64,000 nucleotides of DNA from Lysobacter defluvii IMMIB APB-9 = DSM 18482 (GCF_000423325.1 NZ_AUHT01000006.1:310001-374000), one strand, 5' to 3'; shown: positions 46,092-55,618, numbered from the stretch's first letter. The notes: generated by a model from the letters alone, not told the origin. Numbers and translations: made by a program.

Positions 46092-48575
46092 GTGAGCCTG
46101 ACCGAGTACCGCCGCAAGCGGCGGTTCGACAAGACGCGCGAACCGGAGCCGGGCAAGGCGGGTGGGGAGCTGGCGCGCACCATCTTCGTCGTGCAGCTCC
46201 ACCACGCCAGCCGTCGGCACTACGACTTCCGCCTGCAGGTGGGCGATGCGCTCAAGTCCTGGGCGGTGCCCAAGGGGCCGAGCTTCGATCCGTCGGTCAA
46301 GCGCATGGCGGTGGAGGTGGAGGACCATCCGCTGGACTACGCCGGCTTCGAGGGCGAGATCCCCAAGGGCGAATACGGCGGCGGGCACGTGGCCCGGTTC
46401 GACCAAGGGGTGTGGGCCACGAGTGGCGACGCGGAGGCGCAGCTGGCCAAGGGGCACCTGCGCTTCGAGCTGTTCGGGGACAAGCTCAAGGGCGGGTGGC
46501 ACCTGGTGCGCTCGGGCAAGTCGGCCCGGCAACCGCAGTGGCTGCTGTTCAAGGATGACGATGCCTACGCCTCGGACATCGAGGCGGACGACCTACTGGC
46601 CGACGTCACCGCAGCGCCGGAGGCCGACCTCAAACGCTCCGGGCGCGGCAAGGAAGACAAGAAGAAGCTCACCACGCCGCCAGCCCCGAAGCGCCGCAAG
46701 CGTAACTGGGCGAAGCAGGCCGGGAAGCTCCCCGGCGCACGCAAGGCGAAGCTCAAGGACCAGGCCTTCGCGCCGCAGCTGGCGAAGCTAGGCGACGCGC
46801 CCCCCACCGGTGACCAGTGGCTGCACGAGGTCAAGTGGGACGGCTACCGCCTGGTCGCGACCGTGGTCGACGGCCGGGTACGCCTTTGGTCGCGCAACGC
46901 GCTGGAGTGGACCGACAAGGTCCCGGAGATCCGCAGCGCGATCGAGCAGCTCGGGCTCAAGCACGCGGCACTCGACGGTGAGCTGATCGCCGGCGCCGGC
47001 ACCCAGGCCGACTTCAACCTGCTGCAGGCCACCCTGTCGGGCGAGCAGCAGGGAATGCTCACCCTGGTGCTGTTCGACCTGATCCACCTGGACGGCTTCG
47101 ACCTCACCCGCACGCCGCTGGTGGAGCGCAAGGCGCTGCTGGAACAGCTGCTGGCCGAGCCGCCGGCGCACCTGGCCTACAGCTCGCACATCCCCGGCCA
47201 GGGGCAGGCGGCCTACGAGGTCGCGTCGGGGCAGAAGTTCGAAGGGATCATCTCCAAGAAGGCGCAGGGCACCTACCATCACGGCCGCAGCGAGGAGTGG
47301 CGCAAGACCAAGCGGATCGAGAGCGAGGAGTTCGCCGTGGTCGGCGCCACGCCCGGCAAGGGCACCCGGCAGGGCATCGGTTCGCTGCTGCTGGCCCGTC
47401 CCGACCCGAAGCATGGCTGGGTGTATGCCGGGCGGGTAGGGACCGGCTTCTCGGGCGAGCAGCTGCGCGAGCTGGAGGCGCACATCGGCGACGCGGGCGG
47501 GAGCAAGCCCACCGTGCACATTCCGGAGGGGGCCACGCTCGATGCGAAGGGCGCGGCGTGGTTCGACCCGATGTTCGTGGTCGAGGTCTTCATCCGCGGC
47601 ATCTCCAACACCGGCGTGCTGCGCCAGGCCTCGCTCAAGGCGATCCGGCTGGACAAGGACCCCGCCGACCTGCGGGACGGCGACCAGGCGCCCGAACCGG
47701 AGCGGCCGCCGGTGAAGATCTCCAGCCCGACCAAGGTGATCTATCCCGACCGCGGCATCACCAAGGGCGAGGTGGCCGAGTACTACCAGGCGGTGATGGA
47801 GCACATCCTGCCGGGCATCATCGACCGGCCACTCTCGATCATCCGCTGCCCCAACGGTGCCGGGAAGGCGTGCTTCTTCCAGAAGCACCACACCCCCGGC
47901 CTGGAACGGGTGGACCTGGTCCGGCTCAAGGAAGAGGCGGGCAACAACGCCAACTACCTGGTGGTGCGCGACGATCAGGGCCTGATGGAACTGGTCCAGC
48001 TCAACGGACTGGAGTTCCACCCATGGGGCTCGACCGCGGAGGATCCGGACCGCGCCAACCGCGTGGTGTTCGACCTCGACCCCGGTCCCGGCGTGCCATG
48101 GGCCGAAGTCAGGAAGGCCGCGCAGGACGTGCGCCGCCTGCTGGCGCAGATGGAGCTGGAGAGCTTCCTGCGCACCACCGGCGGCAAGGGGCTGCACGTG
48201 GTGGTGCCGCTCAACCCCGGCTGCGAATGGGACCTGGTGAAGTCCTTCGCCGGCGGTTTCGCCGAGGCGCTCGCGCAGACCCAGCCACAGCGCTTCATCG
48301 CCACCTCGACCCTCAAGCTGCGGCCGGGGAAGATCTTCGTGGACTACCTGCGCAACGGGCGCGGCGCGACCGCCGTGGCCTCCTACTCGCTGCGCGCGCA
48401 CGAGGGCGCCCCGGTGGCGATGCCGATCTCGTGGAACGAACTCGCGCGGCTCAAGAGCGGGCACGAGTTCGACATCCGCGAGGTACCCAGGCGCCTGAAG
48501 CGGCGGCGCAAGGATCCCTGGGAGGGGATCGACCGGGTGGAGCAGGACCTCGGCCGGTGGAGCGCGGGCGACTGA
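46092..48575 (+). CDS. ligD: Multifunctional DNA ligase LigD
   Basis: An 827-residue nonhomologous end-joining ligase with order phosphoesterase-ligase-polymerase. Residues 1-170 hold the 3'-phosphoesterase (VVQLHHASRRHYDFRLQ, EVEDHPLDYAGFEG), residues 200-510 the ATP-dependent ligase with catalytic Lys in EVKWDGYR (about 248), residues 535-827 the primase-like polymerase (VVFDLDPGPGV). The GTG at 46092 gives the normal beginning VSLTEYRRKRRFDKT; upstream frame is repeat DNA. It joins DNA ends bridged by Ku, whose gene is not in this window. Confidence 0.95.
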   Translation: MSLTEYRRKRRFDKTREPEPGKAGGELARTIFVVQLHHASRRHYDFRLQVGDALKSWAVPKGPSFDPSVKRMAVEVEDHPLDYAGFEGEIPKGEYGGGHVARFDQGVWATSGDAEAQLAKGHLRFELFGDKLKGGWHLVRSGKSARQPQWLLFKDDDAYASDIEADDLLADVTAAPEADLKRSGRGKEDKKKLTTPPAPKRRKRNWAKQAGKLPGARKAKLKDQAFAPQLAKLGDAPPTGDQWLHEVKWDGYRLVATVVDGRVRLWSRNALEWTDKVPEIRSAIEQLGLKHAALDGELIAGAGTQADFNLLQATLSGEQQGMLTLVLFDLIHLDGFDLTRTPLVERKALLEQLLAEPPAHLAYSSHIPGQGQAAYEVASGQKFEGIISKKAQGTYHHGRSEEWRKTKRIESEEFAVVGATPGKGTRQGIGSLLLARPDPKHGWVYAGRVGTGFSGEQLRELEAHIGDAGGSKPTVHIPEGATLDAKGAAWFDPMFVVEVFIRGISNTGVLRQASLKAIRLDKDPADLRDGDQAPEPERPPVKISSPTKVIYPDRGITKGEVAEYYQAVMEHILPGIIDRPLSIIRCPNGAGKACFFQKHHTPGLERVDLVRLKEEAGNNANYLVVRDDQGLMELVQLNGLEFHPWGSTAEDPDRANRVVFDLDPGPGVPWAEVRKAAQDVRRLLAQMELESFLRTTGGKGLHVVVPLNPGCEWDLVKSFAGGFAEALAQTQPQRFIATSTLKLRPGKIFVDYLRNGRGATAVASYSLRAHEGAPVAMPISWNELARLKSGHEFDIREVPRRLKRRRKDPWEGIDRVEQDLGRWSAGD

Positions 48576-48693
48576 GGCAGATGTGCCCGGAAGTCGGATC
48601 CGGGCCGCCGGTCACACACCACCCGGTATTCCCGCCATGAACAGGGGCTGCGGCCACATCCCACCGCGCAGTCCTTCACACGCGGCCCGCACA

Positions 48694-49863
48694 ATGGCCG
48701 GGATGGATACTCCCCGCAGCAACCTGCCGGTGGCGACCGCGGGCAGCGCCCCTGCAAGCTGGCAGCAGCGCGCCGCCGCGCTGCGCGAGTGGGTCGCGTA
48801 TGTGCTCGACGGCGACCTGGCCCGCGTGCACCCGGCCGACCGCGGACGGATGATGGAGTGGCAGGAGGTCCGGACCCGCTCGGCGATGCTGCACCTGTTC
48901 CAGATGCTTGCAGTGCTGGCGACCGTGAAGGTGGCGCTGGTGATGGCCGGCGCGTGGCCGGTCGCGGCCCCTCCACTGCTGTATGCAGGCGCGCTGTTCG
49001 TGCTGCTGGGTGCGCTGGCGGTGTTCCAGCTGGGGCGGAGCCGCGGGACCGATGCGCTCACTGCCACCCTGTTCGTGCTCGCCCTGCTCGTGGTGCTGGT
49101 CGACGTACCGGGAGGGGACCTCGCCCACCCGGGGGTGACCCTGGCCTGCCTGGTGCTGCTGCCGGCGGTTGGCGTGCCGTTGCTGGTCCGGCGCCACACC
49201 GCGCTGTTGCTGGGCGCGTTCTGCATCGCGGTGGTCGGCATCTACCTGCTGCTGATTCCCCAGTTGCGCGTGCAGTGGCTGAACGTGTTGCTGTACCTGG
49301 CCGTCGCGCTGGTGGCCGGCTTCAAGCTGCGCAGGGCCCGCTCGAACATGAGCGTCGGCCACCTGCGCACCGTGGAGTCCGCACTGCTGCGCGCCAACAC
49401 CGATGCGCTCACCGGCCTGCTCAACCGGCGGGGCTGGCTCAGCGCGGCCCGGGCAAGGCTCGACGCGATGCGCAGGGACGGCGGCACCGCCTGCCTGCTG
49501 TTCATCGACCTGGACCACTTCAAGCGCTTCAACGACACGCACGGGCACGAGGCCGGCGACCTGGCGCTGCAGCGCACGGGTCGCGCCATCCGGGCACGGC
49601 TGGACGGGCGCAGCATCGCGGCCCGGATCGGGGGCGAGGAATTCGTGTGCCTGCTGCCGGACGTGTCGCTGCACGACGCCCGCCGCCTGGCCGAACGCCT
49701 GCAGCGCGACCTGGGCGGCGACACCCCGCCCATCACCTTCAGCGCCGGCTTGGCCTGGCACCGGCCGGGCGAGACCCTCAGCCAGCTGATGGCGCGCGGC
49801 GACCGGGCGATGTACAAAGCGAAGCGGGCAGGGCGCGACCGGGTGATGCAGGACGCCGCCTGA
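48694..49863 (+). CDS. Membrane-bound diguanylate cyclase (GGDEF)
   Basis: A 389-residue protein with a cytosolic N-terminus, about six membrane helices (residues 75-215) and a C-terminal GGDEF domain. The active motif is GGEEF (codons 49630-49644), with the substrate region NTDALTGLLNRRGW and IDLDHFKRFND. It makes c-di-GMP from two GTP. No RxxD inhibitory site is clear. Two close ATGs (48694 and 48703) are possible starts. Confidence 0.92.
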   Translation: MAGMDTPRSNLPVATAGSAPASWQQRAAALREWVAYVLDGDLARVHPADRGRMMEWQEVRTRSAMLHLFQMLAVLATVKVALVMAGAWPVAAPPLLYAGALFVLLGALAVFQLGRSRGTDALTATLFVLALLVVLVDVPGGDLAHPGVTLACLVLLPAVGVPLLVRRHTALLLGAFCIAVVGIYLLLIPQLRVQWLNVLLYLAVALVAGFKLRRARSNMSVGHLRTVESALLRANTDALTGLLNRRGWLSAARARLDAMRRDGGTACLLFIDLDHFKRFNDTHGHEAGDLALQRTGRAIRARLDGRSIAARIGGEEFVCLLPDVSLHDARRLAERLQRDLGGDTPPITFSAGLAWHRPGETLSQLMARGDRAMYKAKRAGRDRVMQDAA

Positions 49864-49893
49864 GGCGCACCTCGAGGGCGTCCAGGGCACGCG

Positions 49894-50034
49894 GTGGAGT
49901 TCGCTCGTTCGATCGAGGGGATCGTTCTTGTGGACGGTGTGACCCTGGCAGGACTGATGATGGATTACGAAGTCGGAGTGTCGGCCCGGCGGATCAGCGT
50001 GCCTGCGGTGGACAGCGATTATTTCGGGGAGTGA
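49894..50034 (+). pseudogene. Mrr-type restriction endonuclease remnant
   Basis: In this gene-free stretch (49864-50186) a 46-codon open segment ends with the C-terminal part of Mrr-family endonucleases: IVLVDGVTLAGLMMDYEVGVS, then a tail ending DSDYFGE and a stop. The catalytic domain that should lie upstream is gone, so only the last piece is left. Nothing else is recognisable from 50035 to 50186 apart from the ribosome site of the next gene. Confidence 0.6.
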
Positions 50035-50186
50035 GGCGATCATCTCGCGTCGCGGGCGTCCATGAGGCGCTCTGGTGCCCTGAGCCGGAGACGCTCAAGG
50101 GTCGGCAATTATGGCGACGACCGCTTGGCCAAGCTCGACCCGCGTGAGTTCCGGCCACGAGCTGATGGCGTGCTAGGAGGGATGTC

Positions 50187-50450
50187 GTGGATCTGAAGAA
50201 AGCCTTGGAGCAAAAGACGATCTCGCCGCACGCGGTGAGGCCAGACGGCGCGCTTACTTCGCCCCGGAGTTATGGCGTCTACAAGGTGCCATTCTCCGTC
50301 GGCGGTAGCCGGCAGGTCCGGTACGGAAATCATCCGGTGAGGATGACGGAGCTCGAACGGGAGTTCGGATCGTGCCAACTCTGCCATCTCTTTCTTCACC
50401 GGGAGGATGCCGCCGCAATGGCCGAACTGCTGAATGGAGAAGCGCCATGA
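50187..50450 (+). CDS. Small hypothetical protein
   Basis: An 87-residue protein starting with GTG at 50187 after a strong AGGAGG (50175-50180). It has KVPFSVGGSRQVRYGNHPVR, then a CQLC motif with nearby His (CQLCHLFLHRED), perhaps a metal site. It overlaps the next gene by 4 bases (ATGA) and has lower GC than the surroundings. Not recognised; probably an accessory gene that filled the place of the lost restriction gene. Confidence 0.65.
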   Translation: MDLKKALEQKTISPHAVRPDGALTSPRSYGVYKVPFSVGGSRQVRYGNHPVRMTELEREFGSCQLCHLFLHREDAAAMAELLNGEAP

Positions 50451-51457
50451 GACTCCTGGGGCTTTCGAGGTTATGGATGCGCCTGATGCAGCTCCCGGTT
50501 CTTCTTGTACTGGCTGGCTGCACCTTCAACGTCAAAGAATCGAACGTGGTCATCAGCCGGTCGGCGCCGCCGGTTGAAATCGCCGTTTTGCAGCAGGCCT
50601 GGCCCGGCTACCGGGTCGAGCAGACTGGGATGCAGATGGCGGATGGGACGGAACTGTCCTCACTCCGCCTGGTTCGCCAGGACGCGATCGCCACCGTGCT
50701 GTACTTCGGTGGAAACGGATACACCATTGCCCGGCACGGTCAAAGGACCGTCGGGACGTACCGGGAGCTGCCGGTCAACCTGGTGCTGGTCGACCACCGT
50801 GGCTACGGAGGCAGTGGCGGCTCGGCCAGCCTGTCGGCGTTGATGTCCGACGCGATCGAGGTGTACGACGCGATACGTGTGGATCCCATGCTGGGCGCGC
50901 TTCCAGTGGTCGTCCATGGCCATTCGCTTGGCAGTTTCATGGCGGGTGGAGTGGCGGATGCCCGCCGCCTGGACGGCGTGGTACTCGAGAGCTCGGTCAC
51001 GACCGCAGAGGCGTGGACGGCCCACCTCCGGAGCAAGCAGAGCTGGTGGATTCGCGCCCTGGTGTGGAGGGTGAAGCCGGACGCCAGCCTGGCCGGCCTC
51101 GGCAATGCCGGCGTGGCCGGCGCGCTTGATGAGCCGGTGCTGTTTGTCGTGGGCGCGGAGGATGATGTGACACCCGCGGGGTTCTCGCGTGAGCTGTACG
51201 CGTCTGCGCCGCTTCCCGAAGGCGACCGGCGGCTGGTCGTGGTACCCGGGCGGGGCCACATGGATGCGGCGGAGTCGCCGGAGTTCCGGGCGGCGTTGAG
51301 GGACCTGCTGGCTCGGGTGGGCAGGCGCACTAGCGTCGCGGAGGCGCCACAGCAAACGAGAACACCGCGTTCGCCGTTCGTGGCGCCGGCGGCCGCCGCA
51401 GGGGATGATGTCGGCAGGGGGCGCGCGAACTACAACGACGCGCCGACGAGGCGATGA
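50447..51457 (+). CDS. Alpha/beta-hydrolase lipoprotein
   Basis: A 336-residue protein with lipobox VLAGC (about residues 20-24), then an alpha/beta-hydrolase fold: oxyanion region YFGGNGYT, VDHRGYGGSGG, nucleophile elbow GHSLGS, Asp in VVGAEDDVTP and catalytic His in PGRGHMDA. It is probably an outer-membrane-anchored esterase or peptidase-like hydrolase; substrate unknown. The ATG overlaps the previous stop. Confidence 0.85.
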   Translation: MRLLGLSRLWMRLMQLPVLLVLAGCTFNVKESNVVISRSAPPVEIAVLQQAWPGYRVEQTGMQMADGTELSSLRLVRQDAIATVLYFGGNGYTIARHGQRTVGTYRELPVNLVLVDHRGYGGSGGSASLSALMSDAIEVYDAIRVDPMLGALPVVVHGHSLGSFMAGGVADARRLDGVVLESSVTTAEAWTAHLRSKQSWWIRALVWRVKPDASLAGLGNAGVAGALDEPVLFVVGAEDDVTPAGFSRELYASAPLPEGDRRLVVVPGRGHMDAAESPEFRAALRDLLARVGRRTSVAEAPQQTRTPRSPFVAPAAAAGDDVGRGRANYNDAPTRR

Positions 51458-51540
51458 AGGTGATTGAAGCGCACACGCCGGATCTCGCCATGCCGCCGGC
51501 GCGGCGGTGACGGTGTCCCAGGCACGCACTTGGAGATCCC

Positions 51541-52023
51541 ATGAAGCTCTCCCTCCGCCAGGCCACCAACGGCGACGCGCCATTCTGCGAGGCACTCAAC
51601 CGCCGCAACATGGACCGCTATCGCGCGGTGCGTAAAGTCCGTTGGGACGCGGAGCGCTTCCGCAGGAGTTGGGCAGAGTTCGACAACCTGTTGATCCTGG
51701 ACGACATCGAACCCGTCGGCCTGCTGCGCCTGGGCAACGAGGATGGAGCCCTCGGTCTACGCGACCTGCAGGTCGTTCCGGAGCGGCAAGGGCAGGGGAT
51801 CGGTACTTGGGCGGTGCGCCAAACGCAGGCGCTTGCCTTGGAGCGCGGTTCCGTCGGCGTCCAGCTGAGGGTGTATGAGGAGAATCCGGCGTCAAGGCTT
51901 TACCTCCGCCTCGGCTTCGAAACCCGGTATGTGGACGACGGTGTGATCCACATGGCGTGGACGCCGCCGCTCGACCGCTCCAGCGCGGCCGCTGGAACAC
52001 TGGATCCGCGCGGCACGCGCTAG
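51541..52023 (+). CDS. GNAT-family N-acetyltransferase
   Basis: A 160-residue GNAT protein with the acetyl-CoA motif VVPERQGQGIGTWAVRQ (residues 78-94) and the C-terminal ENPASRLYLRLGFE. It moves an acetyl group from acetyl-CoA to an amine; substrate unknown. The start ATG lies 7 bases after TTGGAG. Confidence 0.87.
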   Translation: MKLSLRQATNGDAPFCEALNRRNMDRYRAVRKVRWDAERFRRSWAEFDNLLILDDIEPVGLLRLGNEDGALGLRDLQVVPERQGQGIGTWAVRQTQALALERGSVGVQLRVYEENPASRLYLRLGFETRYVDDGVIHMAWTPPLDRSSAAAGTLDPRGTR

Positions 52024-52053
52024 CATGGACCGCCCTGCGCAACCCACAGCCCG

Positions 52054-52572
52054 ATGACCGCTTGGCAGCACCTGGTCCGCGACGTCCCCGATTTCCCCAA
52101 GCCCGGCATCCTGTTCAAGGACATCACGCCGGTGCTGGCCGACCCGGCTGCGTTCGTCGCCGCCATTGCGGAAATGATCGAGCCCTGGCGGGACGCCGGC
52201 CTGGATGCGGTAGTGGGGATCGAGTCCCGCGGCTTCATCCTGGGCGCGGCGATGGCGCAGGCGCTGGGCACCGGCTTCGTGCCCGTGCGCAAGCCCGGCC
52301 GGCTGCCTGCGCGCACGCTTTCGCAGGACTACGCGCTCGAGTACGGGACCAACCAGCTGCAGATCCACGCCGACGCGCTTCCGCCGGGGGCTCGTGCCCT
52401 GGTGGTCGATGACGTGCTCGCCACCGGCGGCACGCTCGAGGCGGCGCTGCTGTTGCTGCGCCGGCAGGGTGCGGAGGTCGCCGGGGCCGCGGTCCTGTTC
52501 GAGATCCGCGATCTTGCCGGACGGGAGCGCTGGAGCGATCCTTCGCCGTTGCTGTCGGCGGCAGCGTACTGA
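52054..52572 (+). CDS. apt: Adenine phosphoribosyltransferase
   Basis: A 172-residue Apt, normal length. It converts adenine and PRPP to AMP. The N-terminal VPDFPKPGILFKDITPVL, ESRGFILGAAMA, and the PRPP loop VVDDVLATGGT (about 110-120) are all conserved. It is the housekeeping adenine salvage enzyme. It is 30 bases after the GNAT gene and lacks a strong ribosome site. Confidence 0.96.
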   Translation: MTAWQHLVRDVPDFPKPGILFKDITPVLADPAAFVAAIAEMIEPWRDAGLDAVVGIESRGFILGAAMAQALGTGFVPVRKPGRLPARTLSQDYALEYGTNQLQIHADALPPGARALVVDDVLATGGTLEAALLLLRRQGAEVAGAAVLFEIRDLAGRERWSDPSPLLSAAAY

Positions 52573-52644
52573 GCCGGCACTTTGTCCCGTTGTACCCTGC
52601 ATTCGACTCACAAGGAAGGCCGGGCGACCTGCCCGGGACAGCCC

Positions 52645-52878
52645 ATGAACAGCGCACGCCTGGCCACGCCCCGCCGATTCTTCGTGTTCTTCCTGTTCGC
52701 ACTGGCAGGCTCGATTACCGGGATCGTGGCCGGCCCGCGTATCGTCGCCGCGTTCCAGGGTTCTCCGGCATGGCTCCTGCCTGCAGTCCTTTGCGTGTCG
52801 GTGCTGCTCGCGCTGATCGCCGCATACCTGGCATTCCGCTTCGCAGGCGGCAGGGCCGTCCTCCGGAACCGGCCCTGA
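52645..52878 (+). CDS. Small membrane protein
   Basis: A 77-residue protein with two hydrophobic helices (about residues 11-33 and 41-65) and basic ends. The start at 52645 is chosen because it gives a compact two-span protein. It overlaps nothing upstream but ends 1 base before the YchJ-like start. Not recognised. Confidence 0.65.
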   Translation: MNSARLATPRRFFVFFLFALAGSITGIVAGPRIVAAFQGSPAWLLPAVLCVSVLLALIAAYLAFRFAGGRAVLRNRP

Positions 52879-52879
52879 C

Positions 52880-53281
52880 GTGCAGTCCTGCCCCTGCACC
52901 CCGTCCGCTCCCTACGCCAGGTGCTGCCAACCCCTGCACGAAGGCACCCCGGCTGCGACTGCCGAAGCCCTCATGCGCTCGCGCTACAGCGCCTACGTGC
53001 TCGGCCTGCACGACTACCTGCGCGCCACCTGGCATCCCGATACCTGTCCGGCGGTGCTCGACCCGGATGACAACACCGGCTTGCGCTGGCTCGGGCTGGA
53101 CGTGAAGCGCCACGCCGACGCCGGCGATGGCACCGCGGTGGTGGAGTTCGTCGCCCGCTACAAGGTCGGCGGCGCACCCGCTGTACGCATGCACGAGGTG
53201 AGCCGGTTCGTGCGCGAGGACGGGCGCTGGTTGTATGTGGACGGAGAGTTCCCCACGCATGTAACCCGAGGAACGTCATGA
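52880..53281 (+). CDS. YchJ-family SEC-C domain protein
   Basis: A 133-residue protein of the YchJ/UPF0225 family. It starts with a SEC-C-type zinc motif (SCPCTPSAPYARCCQPLH), then MRSRYSAYVLGLHDYLRATWHPD of the NTF2-like YchJ core. GTG start at 52880. Function unknown. It overlaps the next gene by 4 bases. Confidence 0.88.
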   Translation: MQSCPCTPSAPYARCCQPLHEGTPAATAEALMRSRYSAYVLGLHDYLRATWHPDTCPAVLDPDDNTGLRWLGLDVKRHADAGDGTAVVEFVARYKVGGAPAVRMHEVSRFVREDGRWLYVDGEFPTHVTRGTS

Positions 53282-53703
53282 CCGCCCAGCAGCACCTGTT
53301 CGCTGCCTGCGCTGCCCTGGCGCTGCTCACCTTCGTGGTGGGCATCCGCCTGTTCGTCGTCCGCGTGCAGGAGATGCGCGCGCGGCGCATCCATCCGCAG
53401 TCGGTAGCGCTCACTGCGCAGCGTTCGCAGAAGCTCGAGGACGCCCGCGCCTCGGACAACTACAACCACTTGTTCGAGCTGCCGGTGCTGTTCTACGTTT
53501 TGTGCCTGGCCGCGCTCGCCACTGGGCACATCCCCGCGTGGCTGCCGGTGCTGGCGTGGGCGTTTGTCGGGCTGCGCATCCTGCACAGCGCGATCCAGTG
53601 CACCTACAACAAGGTGATGCATCGTTTCCCCGTGTTCCTGATGGGGTTCTTCCTGCTGGGCGGGATGTGGGTGGCGTACGCGGTGTCCTTCCTGACGGCG
53701 TGA
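53278..53703 (+). CDS. MAPEG-family membrane protein
   Basis: A 141-residue protein with four membrane helices. The MAPEG pattern is seen in SDNYNHLFELPVLFYVLCL and FVGLRILHSAIQCTYNKVMHRF. MAPEG members are eicosanoid/glutathione enzymes in animals; bacterial ones are of unknown substrate. Coupled to the YchJ-like gene. Confidence 0.88.
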   Translation: MTAQQHLFAACAALALLTFVVGIRLFVVRVQEMRARRIHPQSVALTAQRSQKLEDARASDNYNHLFELPVLFYVLCLAALATGHIPAWLPVLAWAFVGLRILHSAIQCTYNKVMHRFPVFLMGFFLLGGMWVAYAVSFLTA

Positions 53704-53764
53704 GGTCCCGAACCTGCTTCTCGCCTGCGCGGACGGACTGGCTCGCATCCCCTGCAGGCGAGGC

Positions 53765-54715
53765 TCACGCCGCCACCCGGTTCCGGTAATACGGCCGCTC
53801 CCGGTCATCCAGGATCGCGTACTGCGCTTCCGGCGCCGCGGGGTCGGGCTCCAGCCATTCGTCCAGGCGCTCCGGCCGCACCGGGATGATGCAGCGGTCG
53901 TGCCCGGCGGCGGCGATCTCCGGCGGCGGCTCGTCGGTGATGGCGGCGAAGGACAGCAGGTCCGTCTCGCCGGGCGCACGCCAGCGCGACCACAGGCAGG
54001 CGACCAGCATGTCCCGGGGCGGGTCGGGGCGGAACTCCAGCACCACGTTCCTGCCGCGGCCGTCGAGGGGTGCGTCCGGGTCGGGGCGGCGTACGTTCTC
54101 GTAGAACGCGCCGATCACCAGTACCCCATGCGAGTGCGTGAACTGGTCCCTCCAGAAGCCGCCCAGGCTGTCGCGGCGGGCGTTGTAGGTGCCCGGATAC
54201 TTGCGGTCGAACAACGCCGACTTGCCCGCGGGCCGGCACTGGTAGCGCATCGGCCGTACGACCCGGCGCCCGCCTTCCCGGATCATCACCGGCGCGTGCA
54301 TGCCGGGGTAGATGCGCGCGTCCTCGGCGGTCGGCTCGCTACGGGCGAGCGCGGCCAGGCGTGCCTTGATCCGCGCCACGTTGGCGTTGGAGATCCGCAG
54401 GTCCTCCTGCGCCTTCTTCGTTACTCGCGTCTTGAGGCTGCGCTCCGCGTCGGCCCGGCGTTTGCGCTGGCGGAACAGTTCCTGCTCCAGCGCCATCTCC
54501 TGCTCGCGGTCGTGCTGCTCGATCAGCTCGCGCAGCCGGCGCCCCTGTTCACCGGGCGCCTCCCGCAACGCCAAGTCGAGCGCGCGCGGGGTCTTGATGT
54601 TGCCGCCCTCGGCGCGCTCCCAGTACAGGCGCACGTACTCGTCCAGGTCGATCTCCGCCCCGAAATGGCGGGTGAACTTCTGGTATTCGGTGCGGATCTG
54701 GGCTGAGTAGCACAT
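53765..54715 (-). CDS. SOS-response-associated peptidase (YedK/HMCES)
   Basis: A 316-residue SRAP-domain protein that forms a covalent shield over abasic sites in single-stranded DNA. Met1 is followed by the catalytic Cys2. The other active residues are visible in YNARRDSL, IGAFYENV and HDRCIIP. It is longer than E. coli YedK (about 220): a charged, helical segment at about residues 60-125 (rich in REQEMALEQELFRQRKRR-like sequence) is an insertion, probably a coiled coil. Confidence 0.9.
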   Translation of the reverse strand: MCYSAQIRTEYQKFTRHFGAEIDLDEYVRLYWERAEGGNIKTPRALDLALREAPGEQGRRLRELIEQHDREQEMALEQELFRQRKRRADAERSLKTRVTKKAQEDLRISNANVARIKARLAALARSEPTAEDARIYPGMHAPVMIREGGRRVVRPMRYQCRPAGKSALFDRKYPGTYNARRDSLGGFWRDQFTHSHGVLVIGAFYENVRRPDPDAPLDGRGRNVVLEFRPDPPRDMLVACLWSRWRAPGETDLLSFAAITDEPPPEIAAAGHDRCIIPVRPERLDEWLEPDPAAPEAQYAILDDRERPYYRNRVAA

Positions 54716-54868
54716 GGCGGGTTCCGACTAGCAGAACCGGGGCGAACAGCGTGCGAAGCGAGCGGGTCCGGACGGGACCACCCAAGCTACCGCGCCGCTT
54801 GCGACCTGCTGTTCGCGCGGTATCGACGCACCGGCGGGCAGGCTGACCGGCGCCCGCAGGTACGGGCC

Positions 54869-55618
54869 ATGGCCTTCCTCCCCCGTCGCGCCTTGTCCGC
54901 AGCAGTCCTCCCGGCCCTTTGCACGCTGGCCTTCGCGGCCCCGGCCCAGCAGAACGATGGCACCGATACGGCGGTGACCCACACCGTGTTCCAGCCGCCC
55001 CCGGTCGAAGCAACCGCCGCGCGGCTTGCGCAGGTGGAACTACCCGACGGCTTTGAGATCACCCCCTTCACCACCGGGCTGAAGAACCCGCGGATCCTGG
55101 CGGTCGACCCGTCCGGGCACGTCTACGTGTCCCGGCGCGAGCAGGGCGACGTGCTGCTGCTTCGCGACGAGGACGGGGACGGCAGGGCGGACGGCGAGCC
55201 GCGCCAGGTGCTCCACCGCCCGGCCGTGCACGGGCTGGAGGTGCACGACGGCGCGCTGTACATCGCCACGGTCAAGGAGTTGCTGCGCGCCCCGATCCAG
55301 CCGGACGGCAGCCTGGGCGAGCCGGAGCTGCTCGTCGATGACCTGCCGGATGGCGGCCAGCATCCGAACCGCACGCTGGCCTTCGGTCCGGACGGCAAGC
55401 TTTACGTGAGCATCGGTTCCACCTGCAACGCCTGCAACGAGACCAACCCGGAGCACGCCACGCTGCTGCGCGTCGAACCGGACGGGTCCTCGCGCTGGTG
55501 GGGACGTTTGCTGCGCCGGACGGGGGATGATCCGTGCTGTGACCGGCTTGTGTCCGTTCGCGTGACGCAATCAGCCCGCACATTGAGGGAAGTGCCTTAC
55601 AGGGCAAAGCAGCAGTAA
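54869..55618 (+). pseudogene. PQQ-type sugar dehydrogenase/sorbosone-like gene, 3'-truncated
   Basis: A 249-codon frame. The signal peptide (residues 1-28) and about 180 residues match the beta-propeller sugar dehydrogenases: LPDGFEITPFTTGLKNPR, EQGDVLLLRDEDGDGRADG, and FGPDGKLYVSIGSTCNAC. Family members are above 380 residues. Homology stops at about 55495, after TLLRVEPDGSSRW, and the rest is unrelated. The missing part contains the cofactor-binding residues, so the product is almost surely inactive. It abuts the TonB receptor. Confidence 0.75.
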
